A model generated the notes under the pieces. That model did not search any database. It saw only the letters and a list, made by a program, of their open reading frames with translations, and was not told the origin of the DNA. The position numbers and the translations under genes are program-made. From Synechococcales cyanobacterium GL140_1_metabat_312 (lineage in GTDB: Bacteria > Cyanobacteriota > Cyanobacteriia > Leptolyngbyales > Leptolyngbyaceae): DNA of 64,000 bases. Position 1 is the stretch's first letter. Every line of letters starts with the position of its first letter. The stretch covers positions 35,251 through 99,250 of the forward strand of contig JANXWB010000028.1 in assembly GCA_025351345.1 (NCBI GenBank), given 5' to 3'. This document shows positions 1 through 9,417 of the stretch, piece by piece.

Positions 1-141
1 CTCGGGGCGATCGATGCACTGAACTTTGATGGCGGGAGTTCAACTACTCTTTATCTAGGAGGAACAGGCGGTCAAATCCTCGATCGTCCGGCCCGCAGCA
101 GTGCTCGGGTGCATAATGTGATCGGAATATTTAAAGAATGA
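1..141 (+). CDS. Phosphodiester glycosidase family protein, C-terminal end (partial)
   Basis: The window opens inside a reading frame that ends with TGA at 139-141; only the last 46 residues are present. They contain ALNFDGGSSTTLYLGG, which resembles the conserved NxDGGGS end motif of the phosphodiester glycosidase (NAGPA/DUF2233) family, enzymes that hydrolyse sugar phosphodiesters, usually outside the cytoplasm. One glycine of the usual triple-glycine run is missing. The rest of the gene lies upstream of the window, so any signal peptide or lipobox cannot be seen. The family call rests on this short motif alone. Confidence 0.6.
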   Translation, partial: LGAIDALNFDGGSSTTLYLGGTGGQILDRPARSSARVHNVIGIFKE

Positions 142-400
142 CTAGGGTAAGTTCGCGTCAAACTTTTCACATACAACATTCTTTGGGTGAAAGTTGTATA
201 AACCTCTGACCAATCTCATGCGCATGTCTTAGTCTCGTCTGATAAGTTATGAACAAATACGTTGTGACCCAGACTGGCAACTAGTAAATCTAGTAGATTT
301 CGCGAGGTGTAAGCGGTAATCCTAGGCTTTCATAGAAGTGAATCCATCTTTAAGTCCAATTCTCAGGGGCTTTTAAAAAATTTTATAGGAGATAAATAAC

Positions 401-823
401 ATGGCTCAAATTCAAGAAATTTCACAACAACCGATACGTATTCTGTCACCCAATGCCTTTAAAGGGGTTGCGGCTACTGAGCTTCGGCCTTGGGGTTCCT
501 TCACGATTCTAGAAGAAGGTCGCGGCTACAAAATTAAGCGCATTGAAGTCAAACCTGGCCATCGATTGAGTCTTCAGATGCATCATCATCGCAGTGAACA
601 TTGGATTGTCGTTGCCGGAACCGCCCGAGTCTGGTGTGGCGAAGTGGAGCAGATTTTGAGTGTGAATCAGTCAACCTATGTCCCCCAATGCACTACTCAT
701 CGCCTAGAGAATCCTGGTGTGATTGCACTAGTCCTAATCGAAGTCCAAAATGGTGAGTATTTGGGGGAAGATGATATCGTCCGTTTCCAGGATGATTATG
801 CTCGGGTAATTCCCTCGAACTAG
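401..823 (+). CDS. Cupin-fold mannose-6-phosphate isomerase-type protein
   Basis: A 140-residue single-domain cupin. It matches the C-terminal domain of type II mannose-1-phosphate guanylyltransferase/phosphomannose isomerase. The first cupin motif has the metal-ligand cluster HHH at 61-63 with E66, and the second has H100 followed by ENPG. The substrate is probably a sugar phosphate in the mannose/GDP-mannose route, but stand-alone cupins of this type are often of unproven activity. The ATG at 401 follows a purine-rich site (aggagataaataac). The gene stands alone, 259 bases after the preceding gene, and a convincing intrinsic terminator follows it at 877-909. Confidence 0.8.
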   Translation: MAQIQEISQQPIRILSPNAFKGVAATELRPWGSFTILEEGRGYKIKRIEVKPGHRLSLQMHHHRSEHWIVVAGTARVWCGEVEQILSVNQSTYVPQCTTHRLENPGVIALVLIEVQNGEYLGEDDIVRFQDDYARVIPSN

Positions 824-876
824 AATTAGTGCGTTACATTTCAGGGCTAACTTTTAGACTCATCAATTGGATGTTG

Positions 877-909
877 GACCGTTTAAGCATTTTAGGCGGT
901 CTTTGTTTT
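877..909 (+). terminator. Intrinsic terminator after the cupin gene
   Basis: The stem begins GACCG and closes CGGTC, extends to about ten pairs including two G-U pairs around a five-base loop, and is followed by TTTGTTTT. It lies about 54 bases after the cupin stop and before the start of the IscA-like gene, so it separates the two transcripts. Confidence 0.75.
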
Positions 910-963
910 GTGGACATCGTGATAAAACTAATCCATTGGAACTCTATTCTCTGTCAAGATTTT

Positions 964-1293
964 ATGATTCAGTTTACGTCCGCTGCCCTGACGGAAGTCG
1001 ATCGTCTCCGCCATTGTCAAACAATTCCTCAAGATTATTTCCGAATTAAAGTCCAACCTGGAGGCTGTTTGGGACTCTCTTACCACCTATCATTTGTCTC
1101 TCAGCCTGCTCAAGATGACTATGTTATGCAAGGTGGAATAGCGATTGCCTGTGAAGATCTAGAGATGCTACAGGGACTATCTGTGGACTATGCCGAAGAC
1201 TTAATGGGTGGTAGTTTCAGGTTTGAAAATCCCCAAGCTTCGAGCATTTGTGGCTGCGGCAGTTCGTTTTCACCCGTTTTGCGATCGCCGTAG
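964..1293 (+). CDS. HesB/IscA-type iron-sulfur assembly accessory protein
   Basis: A 109-residue A-type iron-sulfur carrier, expected to bind and pass on Fe-S clusters or iron in the cytoplasm. The three family cysteines are present: C35 in QPGGCLG, and C96 and C98 in ICGCG near the C-terminus. The frame is open further upstream to a GTG at 829, but that extension would run through the terminator hairpin at 877-909 and has no homologous look. The ATG at 964 gives the standard family length and N-terminus (MIQFTSAAL). It precedes the str operon on the same strand, 110 bases upstream of rpsL. Confidence 0.88.
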   Translation: MIQFTSAALTEVDRLRHCQTIPQDYFRIKVQPGGCLGLSYHLSFVSQPAQDDYVMQGGIAIACEDLEMLQGLSVDYAEDLMGGSFRFENPQASSICGCGSSFSPVLRSP

Positions 1294-1403
1294 AACAGTA
1301 GGAGCAAAAATTAAATCTGTGAACAATATTGACAGAATTGAGTTGGCTTGGTAACATGAGTGGTCGTTAAAGTTTGGAATTAGCCTACATTTAAGGCAAT
1401 AAG

Positions 1404-1799
1404 ATGCCCACAATTCAGCAACTTATTCGAGATGAGCGCAACCGCGCCAGCAAGAAAACAAAGTCCCCTGCGCTCAAGGCATGTCCTCAGCGTCGCGGTG
1501 TCTGCACACGCGTGTACACAACAACCCCGAAAAAACCGAACTCGGCACTCCGAAAGGTTGCACGGGTACGTTTAACATCTGGGTTTGAAGTTACCGCCTA
1601 CATTCCTGGTATCGGTCATAACCTGCAAGAACACTCTGTCGTGATGATTCGCGGCGGTCGTGTCAAAGATTTGCCGGGTGTGCGTTACCATATCATTCGC
1701 GGAACCCTTGACACTGCTGGTGTTAAGGATCGTAAGCAAAGTCGTTCCAAGTATGGAGCAAAGCGTCCGAAGGCTGGTGCAGCTGCGGGCAAGAAGTAA
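1404..1799 (+). CDS. rpsL: 30S ribosomal protein S12
   Basis: A 131-residue S12, a decoding-centre protein of the small subunit. The classic core is complete: [21 protein letters not shown] followed by [10 protein letters not shown], and the [12 protein letters not shown] segment. The lysine positions linked to streptomycin resistance (KKPNS and VKDLPG) look wild type. The lysine-rich C-terminal tail makes it slightly longer than many bacterial S12 proteins. It is the first gene of the str operon. The ATG at 1404 is preceded by a weak aaggcaataag site. An unusual 363-base gap separates it from rpsG. Confidence 0.98.
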   Translation: MPTIQQLIRDERNRASKKTKSPALKACPQRRGVCTRVYTTTPKKPNSALRKVARVRLTSGFEVTAYIPGIGHNLQEHSVVMIRGGRVKDLPGVRYHIIRGTLDTAGVKDRKQSRSKYGAKRPKAGAAAGKK

Positions 1800-2162
1800 T
1801 TCATTGAATGCACAAATTGTCCAAGGCGAAATCCTGCGGATGATTTGGTAAATGTGAATCCCATTTTTGGACTTCATGTCAATAGATCACCTCGCCAACC
1901 TATTGCAAGAGAAAGACCTCAAGAGTTGTCAGTTCTTTTTCTCAAGGTTTTAAGATGTCTCAGTTCTCACCCTGAAGTCATCTGCTAGGTCGAGCCACAA
2001 GGATTTTGAGTTTCATGAAGGGATTTGTGCTGAATTCCGAAACCAATCTTTGAGGTTGAGAGAACCTAGCATTTTTTGCGTTAAGTGGAGTGTCATGCTG
2101 CAAATGCAAGTTGGCTACTGTTTCTTTCCGCTCTAGATATCTCAACTCTGAAAGGATTCAAT
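1800..2162 (+). other. Intergenic spacer between rpsL and rpsG
   Basis: There are 363 bases with no supported gene. An upstream in-frame extension of rpsG (from 2085) has no ribosomal-protein character. I see no strong hairpin plus T-run, and only a purine-rich ribosome site (gaaaggattcaat) just before rpsG. The length suggests a separate promoter for rpsG or a long untranslated leader, but no clear promoter can be named by eye. Confidence 0.5.
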
Positions 2163-2633
2163 ATGTCTCGTCGCGTAACAATCAAAAAGCGTCCGGTCCC
2201 AGCGGATCCCGTCTATGGATCACGGCTTGTCACCATGACTTCCCGTCGCATTATGCGCAGCGGTAAGAAGTCAGTCGCGAATCGGATTATCTATGATGCT
2301 TTTGACATCATTAAGGAAAAGACTTCAACGGATCCCATGGAAGTATTTGAAAAAGCGGTCAAAAATACCACACCCTTGGTTGAAGTAAAAGCTCGCCGAG
2401 TCGGTGGTGCGACCTATCAAGTGCCCATGGAAGTGAAGACCGATCGCGGAATTGCACTCTCACTTCGATGGCTCATCCAGTACTCCCGCGCTCGCGCAGG
2501 GAAGTCCATGGCTAGTAAATTTGCCAATGAACTGATGGATGCAGCAAATCAAACCGGAAGTGCAATCCGGAAGCGGGAAGAAACTCACCGAATGGCAGAA
2601 GCGAATAAGGCGTTTGCCCACTATCGCTACTAG
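2163..2633 (+). CDS. rpsG: 30S ribosomal protein S7
   Basis: A 156-residue S7, the assembly-initiating protein of the 30S head. The start is the ATG at 2163 ([16 protein letters not shown]), with GAAAGGA about seven bases upstream. An in-frame start at 2085 would add 26 residues that do not belong to the family. Typical segments are present, including the basic N-terminus, [14 protein letters not shown], and the C-terminal [21 protein letters not shown] region. It is the second gene of the str operon, followed 159 bases later by fusA. Confidence 0.98.
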   Translation: MSRRVTIKKRPVPADPVYGSRLVTMTSRRIMRSGKKSVANRIIYDAFDIIKEKTSTDPMEVFEKAVKNTTPLVEVKARRVGGATYQVPMEVKTDRGIALSLRWLIQYSRARAGKSMASKFANELMDAANQTGSAIRKREETHRMAEANKAFAHYRY

Positions 2634-2792
2634 TCTTTAAGGTAGTCCTGTTGAATTGGTAGTTCATGCCTTAAATATGAACTATCAATTCAGTGTAAAG
2701 GCGTATAGAATCTTAATGGTGTAGCTAAATATTTCTCCTTTGGAGTCGTATCCTAGTCACCAAAAACTTTAACCACGATCGAGGAGGTCCCC

Positions 2793-4916
2793 GTGGCTCG
2801 TACCGTTCCGCTCGACAGAGTACGAAACATCGGAATTGCTGCCCACATTGATGCGGGCAAGACGACCACAACGGAACGGATTCTGTTCTATTCCGGAGTG
2901 GTCCATAAAATTGGCGAAGTCCATGACGGCGGCGCTACCACCGACTGGATGGAGCAGGAGAAAGAGCGCGGTATTACCATTACGGCGGCGGCAATCACCA
3001 CCCAATGGACGCGTCGCGATCCTGAGAAACCAAACTTGCCTCAAGAGGGTGCACTAGAACACAAAATCAACATCATTGACACCCCTGGGCACGTAGACTT
3101 CACGATCGAAGTTGAACGTTCAATGCGCGTCCTTGATGGTGTGGTTGCCGTATTCTGTTCCGTGGGTGGGGTTCAACCTCAGTCCGAAACAGTTTGGAAG
3201 CAAGCGAATCGCTACAGCGTTCCTAAGGTCATCTTCGTCAACAAGATGGATCGGACAGGTGCTGATTTTTATAAGGTTTATGGCCAAGTGAAAGATCGGT
3301 TGCAAGCGCCTGCTGTGCCTTTGCAGCTACCGATCGGTGCTGAAGAAGGCTTCAAAGGAATCGTTGACTTAGTGCGAATGAAAGCCTATGTCCACAAAGA
3401 CGATTTAGGCAAGGATATTGAAGTTGTTGATATTCCTGATGATCTAAAAGAACGGGCGGCTGAGTTTCGTGTCATTTTGATCGAAGCTGTAGCTGAAACG
3501 GACGAAGCGCTAATGGAAAAGTATTTCGCAGGTGAAGAATTCACTGTTGCAGAAATCCAGAAAGCGGTTCGTACAGGTGTATTGACGGGTGCTATTGTCC
3601 CAATGTTCTGTGGCTCAGCATTTAAGAATAAAGGCGTTCAACAGTTACTTGATGCGGTTGTGGACTATATGCCCGCACCGATCGATGTCAAGGCCATTCA
3701 AGGCACCATGCCTGACGGCTCTATCCAGGAGCGTCCGGCTGATGACAATCAACCCTTGGCAGCCCTCGCATTCAAAGTGATGACTGACAAGTTTGTAGGT
3801 CGTTTGACGTTCGTTCGGGTTTATTCCGGAGTTCTGTCCAAAGGAACCTACATCTACAACACCACCAAGGATAAGAAAGAGCGAGTTTCTCGCTTAATCA
3901 TCTTGAAAGCGGATGAACGAATTGATGTAGACGAGTTGCGTGCCGGAGATTTGGGTGCAATTCCTGGCCTTTCGGACACGTTGACAGGCGACACGCTAGC
4001 GCCTGAAGGCGACACTATTGTTCTGGAGTCATTGTTCATTCCTGAACCTGTGATTTCGGTGGCTGTTGAGCCTAAGACGAAAAGCGATATGGAAAAACTT
4101 TCCAAAGCGCTCAAGGCTTTGTCTGAGGAAGATCCAACGTTCCGCGTCAGAATTGATCATGAAACCAACCAAACTGTGATTGCTGGAATGGGTGAACTTC
4201 ACCTAGAAATTCTGGTCGATCGCATGAAGCGTGAATTCAAGGTTGAAGCCGACGTGGGTGCGCCTCAAGTCGCCTACCGAGAAACCATTCGGAAGCTAGT
4301 CAAAGCAGAAGGACGATTTGTTCGTCAATCCGGTGGTAAAGGTCAATATGGTCACGTTGTGATTACTGTTGAACCGGGCGAAGCGGGTTGCGGCTTTGAG
4401 TTTGTTTCAAAAGTCGTTGGTGGTACGGTTCCGAGAGAATATGTCGGACCTGCTGAAGCAGGTATGAAAGAAGCTTGCGAATCCGGTGTGATTGCGGGTT
4501 ATCCTTTGATTGATGTGAAAGCCACTTTGATCGATGGGTCATACCACGATGTTGACTCCAACGAAATGGCCTTTAAAATTGCCGGATCGATGGCGCTCAA
4601 AGAAGCTGTGTTGAAAGCTTCTCCGGTTTTGCTAGAGCCTGTGATGAAAGTCGAGGTCGAAGCACCGGAAGACTACATTGGACCTGTGATGGGGAACTTG
4701 ATTTCTCGTCGTGGCCAAATCGAATCCCAAGGTGTAGAGCGTGGGATTGCGAAAGTAGTCACCAAAGTACCATTGGCTGAAATGTTTGGTTACGCAACCG
4801 ACATTCGGTCCATGACCCAAGGTCGTGGTACTTTTACGATGGAGTTTAGCGCCTACGAGGAAGTTCCTCGGAACGTAGCTGAAGCTATCATCGCGAAAAA
4901 CAAAGGGAACGCTTAG
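2793..4916 (+). CDS. fusA: Translation elongation factor G
   Basis: A 707-residue EF-G, the GTPase that drives ribosomal translocation. The G motifs are clear: AHIDAGKT at 17-24, DTPGHVDF, and NKMDRTGAD. The later domains (DEEP-like GELHLEI region, domain [12 protein letters not shown]-terminal domain) are complete. It is slightly longer than the common ~690 residues because of an insertion between the switch region and the DTPGH motif. The start codon is GTG; the preceding GAGGAGGT is a near-perfect ribosome binding site and decides this start. The next gene, tuf, begins 23 bases after its stop. Confidence 0.98.
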   Translation: MARTVPLDRVRNIGIAAHIDAGKTTTTERILFYSGVVHKIGEVHDGGATTDWMEQEKERGITITAAAITTQWTRRDPEKPNLPQEGALEHKINIIDTPGHVDFTIEVERSMRVLDGVVAVFCSVGGVQPQSETVWKQANRYSVPKVIFVNKMDRTGADFYKVYGQVKDRLQAPAVPLQLPIGAEEGFKGIVDLVRMKAYVHKDDLGKDIEVVDIPDDLKERAAEFRVILIEAVAETDEALMEKYFAGEEFTVAEIQKAVRTGVLTGAIVPMFCGSAFKNKGVQQLLDAVVDYMPAPIDVKAIQGTMPDGSIQERPADDNQPLAALAFKVMTDKFVGRLTFVRVYSGVLSKGTYIYNTTKDKKERVSRLIILKADERIDVDELRAGDLGAIPGLSDTLTGDTLAPEGDTIVLESLFIPEPVISVAVEPKTKSDMEKLSKALKALSEEDPTFRVRIDHETNQTVIAGMGELHLEILVDRMKREFKVEADVGAPQVAYRETIRKLVKAEGRFVRQSGGKGQYGHVVITVEPGEAGCGFEFVSKVVGGTVPREYVGPAEAGMKEACESGVIAGYPLIDVKATLIDGSYHDVDSNEMAFKIAGSMALKEAVLKASPVLLEPVMKVEVEAPEDYIGPVMGNLISRRGQIESQGVERGIAKVVTKVPLAEMFGYATDIRSMTQGRGTFTMEFSAYEEVPRNVAEAIIAKNKGNA

Positions 4917-4938
4917 TTTGCAAGAGGAATTGTAAAAA

Positions 4939-6168
4939 ATGGCACGCGAAAAGTTTGAACGGTCTAAACCCCACGTTAACATCGGCACCATCGGTCACGT
5001 TGACCACGGCAAAACCACACTGACGGCTGCGATTACTTCGACGTTAGCCGCTATGGGTGATTCGAAGGCGATGAACTATGCTGATATCGATGCTGCACCG
5101 GAAGAAAAAGCTCGTGGTATCACGATCAACACAGCACACGTAGAGTACGAAACCGCAGCTCGTCACTACGCTCACGTTGATTGTCCTGGACACGCAGATT
5201 ATGTGAAAAACATGATCACGGGTGCAGCTCAGATGGATGGTGGAATCTTGGTGTGTTCAGCGGCTGATGGCCCAATGCCCCAGACCCGTGAGCATATCTT
5301 GCTTGCTCGTCAGGTTGGAGTTCCTGGTCTAGTCGTGTTCTTGAACAAAAAGGACATGGTTGATGATGATGAGTTGCTTGAACTTGTCGAACTTGAAGTT
5401 CGTGAACTTTTGAGTTCCTACGAATTCCCTGGCGACGATATCCCCATCACAGCAGGTTCTGCTCTGAAGGCGTTGGAGCACATGCAAGCTAATCCGAAAA
5501 CCCAAAAGGGTGAGAACGAGTGGGTGGATTGTATCTACGCGCTGATGGATTCGGTTGACAGCTATATTCAGACTCCTGAACGTGAAACTGACAAGCCATT
5601 CTTGATGGCAATTGAAGACGTATTCTCGATCTCAGGTCGGGGTACTGTGGCAACGGGTCGGATTGAACGCGGTCAAGTCAAGGTTCAAGAAGAAGTCGAA
5701 ATCGTTGGTTTGCGTGACACTCGTAAGACCACGGTTACTGGAATTGAAATGTTCCGTAAGCTTCTTGACATGGGTCAAGCGGGCGATAATGCAGGTTTGC
5801 TTCTGCGGGGTATGAAAAAAGAAGACATTGAGCGGGGTATGGTTCTCGCCAAGACTGGCTCTATCAAACCACACACTCAGTTTGAGTCGGAAGTTTACAT
5901 TCTGAACAAGAATGAAGGCGGTCGTCACACTCCATTCTTCCCTGGCTACCGTCCACAGTTTTACGTTCGTACAACTGATGTAACTGGAACTATTTCAGCA
6001 TTCACCGCCGATGATGGAAGTGCGGCTGAAATGGTTATGCCTGGAGACCGGATCAAGATGACAGTTGATTTGATCAACCCAGTTGCGATCGAACAAGGGA
6101 TGCGCTTTGCAATTCGTGAAGGCGGTCGTACCGTTGGTGCGGGTGTTGTATCGAAGATCATCAAGTAA
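4939..6168 (+). CDS. tuf: Translation elongation factor Tu
   Basis: A 409-residue EF-Tu, which delivers aminoacyl-tRNA to the ribosome. Key motifs are GHVDHGKTT near residue 19, [16 protein letters not shown], and GSALKALE, and all three domains are intact. It is tightly coupled to fusA (22 bases between them, with GAGGA before the ATG). Codon use is strongly biased, as expected for one of the most abundant proteins. A strong intrinsic terminator follows immediately, so the bulk of operon transcripts may end here before rpsJ. Confidence 0.99.
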   Translation: MAREKFERSKPHVNIGTIGHVDHGKTTLTAAITSTLAAMGDSKAMNYADIDAAPEEKARGITINTAHVEYETAARHYAHVDCPGHADYVKNMITGAAQMDGGILVCSAADGPMPQTREHILLARQVGVPGLVVFLNKKDMVDDDELLELVELEVRELLSSYEFPGDDIPITAGSALKALEHMQANPKTQKGENEWVDCIYALMDSVDSYIQTPERETDKPFLMAIEDVFSISGRGTVATGRIERGQVKVQEEVEIVGLRDTRKTTVTGIEMFRKLLDMGQAGDNAGLLLRGMKKEDIERGMVLAKTGSIKPHTQFESEVYILNKNEGGRHTPFFPGYRPQFYVRTTDVTGTISAFTADDGSAAEMVMPGDRIKMTVDLINPVAIEQGMRFAIREGGRTVGAGVVSKIIK

Positions 6169-6178
6169 ATTGATGAGT

Positions 6179-6209
6179 TAGGAAGGGCAATTTGTCCTTC
6201 CTAGTTTTT
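6179..6209 (+). terminator. Intrinsic terminator between tuf and rpsJ
   Basis: A perfect stem, TAGGAAGG pairing with CCTTCCTA, encloses a short loop and is followed by GTTTTT. It lies 10 bases after the tuf stop. It should uncouple rpsJ, at least partly, from the rest of the str operon. Confidence 0.85.
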
Positions 6210-6325
6210 CTGGACAGAATCTACTGTTTCTCGATGTTGACATTAGAATGTTGCGGCCTTGAGGCGTTGCTTTCTATCGCCAATGTCTGACCCTACCGAA
6301 CCTTGAAAATACAGGAATAACTCCC

Positions 6326-6643
6326 ATGGCTACTATTCAACAGCAGAAAATTCGGATCCGTTTGAAGGCATACGATCGTCGCTTGCTTGATACGTCTTGT
6401 GACAAGATTGTCGAAACCGCAAATCGTACTAATGCGACAGCAGTTGGTCCTATTCCAATGCCCACTCGCCGTCGTATCTATTGTGTCTTACGATCGCCCC
6501 ACGTTGATAAAGATTCCCGTGAGCATTTTGAAGTGCGTACCCATCGCCGTATTATCGACATTTATCAGCCATCTTCTAAGACAATTGATGCGCTAATGAA
6601 ATTGGATTTACCGTCTGGTGTTGATATCGAAGTCAAGCTATAA
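6326..6643 (+). CDS. rpsJ: 30S ribosomal protein S10
   Basis: A 105-residue S10, a small-subunit protein that also serves as NusE in antitermination complexes. The sequence is typical: [14 protein letters not shown] at the N-terminus and the [30 protein letters not shown] stretch in the middle (positions roughly 40-70). Cyanobacteria keep rpsJ at the end of the str cluster, as here. Because a terminator stands between tuf and rpsJ, it probably has its own promoter in the 157-base spacer. Its own terminator follows at 6681-6711. Confidence 0.98.
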   Translation: MATIQQQKIRIRLKAYDRRLLDTSCDKIVETANRTNATAVGPIPMPTRRRIYCVLRSPHVDKDSREHFEVRTHRRIIDIYQPSSKTIDALMKLDLPSGVDIEVKL

Positions 6644-6680
6644 GTTTTTTCAAACATTTTTCTCAACAGTATCTAATTAA

Positions 6681-6711
6681 AATCTCTCTGGTGAAAACTA
6701 GGGGGATTTTT
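6681..6711 (+). terminator. Intrinsic terminator after rpsJ
   Basis: A stem of about eleven pairs (AATCTCTCTGG with CTAGGGGGATT, some G-U pairs) around a short loop is followed by a run of T. It closes the str cluster and lies upstream of the Lon-domain gene. Confidence 0.7.
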
Positions 6712-6806
6712 CATATTGTTTCGTCTTGTTTTAAACCGATTTTACTGTGCGATCGGACCCCGATAAACGCTACATTAAGAATTATATATTTGGTCGAACT
6801 GCTCCC

Positions 6807-7460
6807 ATGACTTCCTCAATTGCTGTCCGAGAATTGCCGCTTTTCCCCTTACCCGGTGTTATTTTGTTTCCGGGTCGTCCCTTACCATTGCATATTTTTG
6901 AGTATCGTTATCGGATGATGATGAACACGGTTTTGGAGAGCGATCGTAGATTTGGGGTATTGCTGTGGGATCAGGAAAAGAATGCACCATCGAATATTGG
7001 TTGCTGTGCAGAGATTGTTAAGTTTTACCGCTTACCGGACGATCGGATGGAAGTCTTGACATTGGGACAGCAGCGGTTCCGAGTGCTGGAAGAAATTCGT
7101 GATAAACCATACCGAGTCGGTCTAGTAGAGTGGCTAGAGGATGCTCCGACGACGAGGGATTTGCGCCCAATGACACAGGAGATAAGCCAGCTTTTACAAG
7201 ATGTTGTTCGGTTATCAAGCAAACTTTCTGGCGATGCGATTGACCTACCAGACGATTTACCGGATACGCCTATAGAGCTGTCCTACTGGATTGCTAGTAA
7301 TTTGCGTGGAGTACCAGAAGAACAACAGGCTTTACTAGAAATGCTCGATACGGTGGAACGTCTGGAACGAGAATCTGAGATTTTGACTTCGACCCGAAAT
7401 CATTTGGCTGCGCGGACGGTTTTGAAGGATACGCTGGGAGAGGGGTTTCCGGCGGAGTGA
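6807..7460 (+). CDS. LON peptidase substrate-binding domain-containing protein
   Basis: About 217 residues starting MTSSIAVRELPLFPLPGVI, which matches the N-terminal (substrate-binding) domain of Lon protease without any AAA or protease domain. The hallmark segments are LPLFPLPGVILFPGRPLPLHIFEYRYR and the later GCCAEIVKFYRLPDDRMEVLTLGQQRFRV region, both near the N-terminal half. Such stand-alone proteins are common in cyanobacteria; in other bacteria they act as adaptors, but the role here is unproven. A GTG at 6747 would extend it by 20 residues without family support, so I prefer the ATG at 6807. Cyanobacteria often keep this gene next to rpsJ. Confidence 0.85.
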   Translation: MTSSIAVRELPLFPLPGVILFPGRPLPLHIFEYRYRMMMNTVLESDRRFGVLLWDQEKNAPSNIGCCAEIVKFYRLPDDRMEVLTLGQQRFRVLEEIRDKPYRVGLVEWLEDAPTTRDLRPMTQEISQLLQDVVRLSSKLSGDAIDLPDDLPDTPIELSYWIASNLRGVPEEQQALLEMLDTVERLERESEILTSTRNHLAARTVLKDTLGEGFPAE

Positions 7461-7500
7461 GTAAAAAAGATTTCCTAATTTTTGATAGGAGCGATCGGAT

Positions 7501-8093
7501 ATGACTGTAGTGACCGACCGACGGATGATAATTCAAGAGTTTTTGGTTTATGACGATGGGACCGATCGTCGTTACGAACTTGTGGATGGAGTTTTAGTTG
7601 AGATGGGTGCTGAAAGTCGCGCTAATACACAGATTGCCATTCTACTGATTGAAATTTTCTTGCAATTGGTCGGTCGTAAACAGCTTGGGATTAAGGAAAA
7701 ATTCAAGTTCAAAGCAAGTTTGCTACCGCCCGTGATGCTGATTTGATTATTCACTCGAAAGAATCCGCAGCGGCATTGGAAGGACGATCGGAGGCTTGTT
7801 TATTGTGGGGCGAACCGGAATCCGTTAGCTGTCATTGAAGTGGTTTCTCCGGGAGCAGTTAGTTCTGAGAATTATCAGCGAGATTATGTGCAAAAGCCTA
7901 GGGAATATGCGAATCGGGGCATTCCTGAGTTTTGGCAAATTGATCCGTCGCGTGAATGGATTAAAGTTGGAGTTTTGATTTCAAGACTATATAAATTCAC
8001 AACATTTCAGGGGGAAACTCGCATTGTTTCCCTACGTTTCCAGAACTGAATTTCACTGCAATACAACTATTGAATCGACAATATCCAGGCTAG
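7501..8093 (+). pseudogene. Uma2 family endonuclease pseudogene (three frameshifts)
   Basis: The translation is clearly Uma2 (PD-(D/E)xK fold, DUF820) but is spread over changing frames. The N-terminal part (RRYELVDGVLVEMGAES) runs from 7501. The central part (FATARDADLIIHSKES) needs a shift near 7715. The catalytic-type LAVIEVVSPG part needs a second shift near 7805, and the end (FPELNFTAIQLLNRQYPG) needs a third near 8030, stopping at 8091-8093. The first two shifts cancel each other's frame. An intact Uma2 gene is present at 54043. Either this copy has decayed or the assembly has several indels here; decay is more likely because neighbouring genes are clean. Confidence 0.85.
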
Positions 8094-8114
8094 CCGCTGC
8101 CACCAGCACAGATG

Positions 8115-8348
8115 CTACCTACCGCCGTAACCATCACTTCCACTGGACTTAGATGGGCCACTGGTCTCAAACGTCAACCCGATCGTAAGGCCCACCAATT
8201 GCCACGATCGTCCCATTTTCGGCCAGAAATGCGATCGGTTAAAGCTATTGCTAAGAATATTAGGCAACGCAGGCTTTGGAATTACCCAATTCTGCTTCAC
8301 ATTCACCCGTTCCACTTGAGTATCTATGCCAAACCGTCGATCGCTCAT
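8115..8348 (-). CDS. Small hypothetical protein or gene remnant downstream of pheA
   Basis: A 77-residue reading frame on the pheA strand, beginning 79 bases after the pheA stop. It ends in a Ser/Gly-rich tail (SSGSDGYGGR), and its codons look like those of local genes. The middle contains WQLVGLTIGLTFE, which has beta-barrel-like alternation. The frame is open upstream of the ATG only to a stop about 36 bases away, and there is no ribosome binding site. It could therefore be the 3' end of a longer gene that has lost its start. I do not recognise a family. Confidence 0.4.
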   Translation of the reverse strand: MSDRRFGIDTQVERVNVKQNWVIPKPALPNILSNSFNRSHFWPKMGRSWQLVGLTIGLTFETSGPSKSSGSDGYGGR

Positions 8349-8426
8349 AGGCCAGATATCGGAAGGGGCCGCATTGGCTTAAATTTAGCTCCTTTAGACG
8401 TGCATCATGATCTAATCATTAGTAGC

Positions 8427-9257
8427 TTAGGTATAGTTCACCAAATCGTAACTCCCAAAAAGTTTCAAGGTCTCAGTGTGGCGGGTTAAATCTGCGATTG
8501 TTGCCTTAGTTTCCGCATGTCGAATATCTGCTTCTAGATCCAAAAAGAACACATAGTCGCCCATCGATCGCTTTGTCGGTCGGGATTCAATGCGGCTGAG
8601 ATTGATGTGACGATCTGCAATGATCTGCAACATTTTGAGCAAGATGCCAGGTCGGTTCGTCGGCATACTGAAGGCCAGCGACGTATGTGTTCCACCCGAT
8701 GCGACCTCATTGCCTAAAACCAAAAATCGGGTGCAATTCTCTGGATAATCATTAATTGGACAAGCCAAAATTGGCAAATTGTACAATTCAGCCGCACGAG
8801 TTGATGCGATCGCACCCCAAGTTGGATTGTCCCTCAACTTCGGCAAAATCTCTGTCGTCGAATTGGCGGGCTGTGTTTTGGCTAGGACAATCGTTTCGGC
8901 GATCCAATTTTGGCATTGAGCTAGAGCTTGCGGATGGGAATGCACCACAGTGATAGCTTCAGGAACACTCGCATAAGACAGCAAAGCATGACGAATGGGA
9001 ATCAGCAGCGCCTGTTGAATTTGAAGATTATCCAACTGCCAGAGCGTATCCATCGTCATCGTGACACCACCTTCAACAGAGTTCTCAACCGGAACAATTG
9101 CCCGATCGACCGTGCCAGAAGCCAGGGCTTGAAGGGTTTGGGCGATCGTCGCATAGGGGACTAGACGAGGAGGCACCGCCAAAGTTTTAGCATAGGTGAG
9201 TGCCGCTAGTTCCGCGTAGGTTCCAGTCGGTCCGAGGTGGGCAATAGCGATCGTCAT
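8427..9257 (-). CDS. pheA: Prephenate dehydratase
   Basis: A 276-residue stand-alone prephenate dehydratase, which converts prephenate to phenylpyruvate in phenylalanine synthesis. The catalytic TRF triplet is at 176-178 (NCTRFLVLG). The N-terminal AHLGPTGTYAE and VPVENS motifs are present. A C-terminal ACT domain carries the ESRP phenylalanine-binding motif at about 224-227, so feedback inhibition by phenylalanine is expected. There is no chorismate mutase domain. It is divergent from the DUF1997 gene, with about 160 bases between them. Confidence 0.95.
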   Translation of the reverse strand: MTIAIAHLGPTGTYAELAALTYAKTLAVPPRLVPYATIAQTLQALASGTVDRAIVPVENSVEGGVTMTMDTLWQLDNLQIQQALLIPIRHALLSYASVPEAITVVHSHPQALAQCQNWIAETIVLAKTQPANSTTEILPKLRDNPTWGAIASTRAAELYNLPILACPINDYPENCTRFLVLGNEVASGGTHTSLAFSMPTNRPGILLKMLQIIADRHINLSRIESRPTKRSMGDYVFFLDLEADIRHAETKATIADLTRHTETLKLFGSYDLVNYT

Positions 9258-9417
9258 GGTAAATCTATCCGCAAAATCATAGAGATTTTCGTAAAATTAC
9301 TGAGAAGTCTCATTCGGTTCTTCAGAATAAACTATATTGGAATTCTGCATTTAAATAGTGTATTCAGAATTTGGATTCAGCAGTTTAAGTCAAGGTGTTT
9401 TAGGGATAGGTTGGGAA

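Noticed and set aside
829..963. GTG-started N-terminal extension of the IscA/HesB gene
   Set aside because: It would pass through a strong terminator hairpin, and the extra residues have no family resemblance.
1572..1877. Antisense frame over rpsL
   Set aside because: It is a shadow of a highly conserved gene on the plus strand.
2085..2162. Upstream extension of rpsG
   Set aside because: S7 starts MSRR at 2163, with a ribosome site directly before it.
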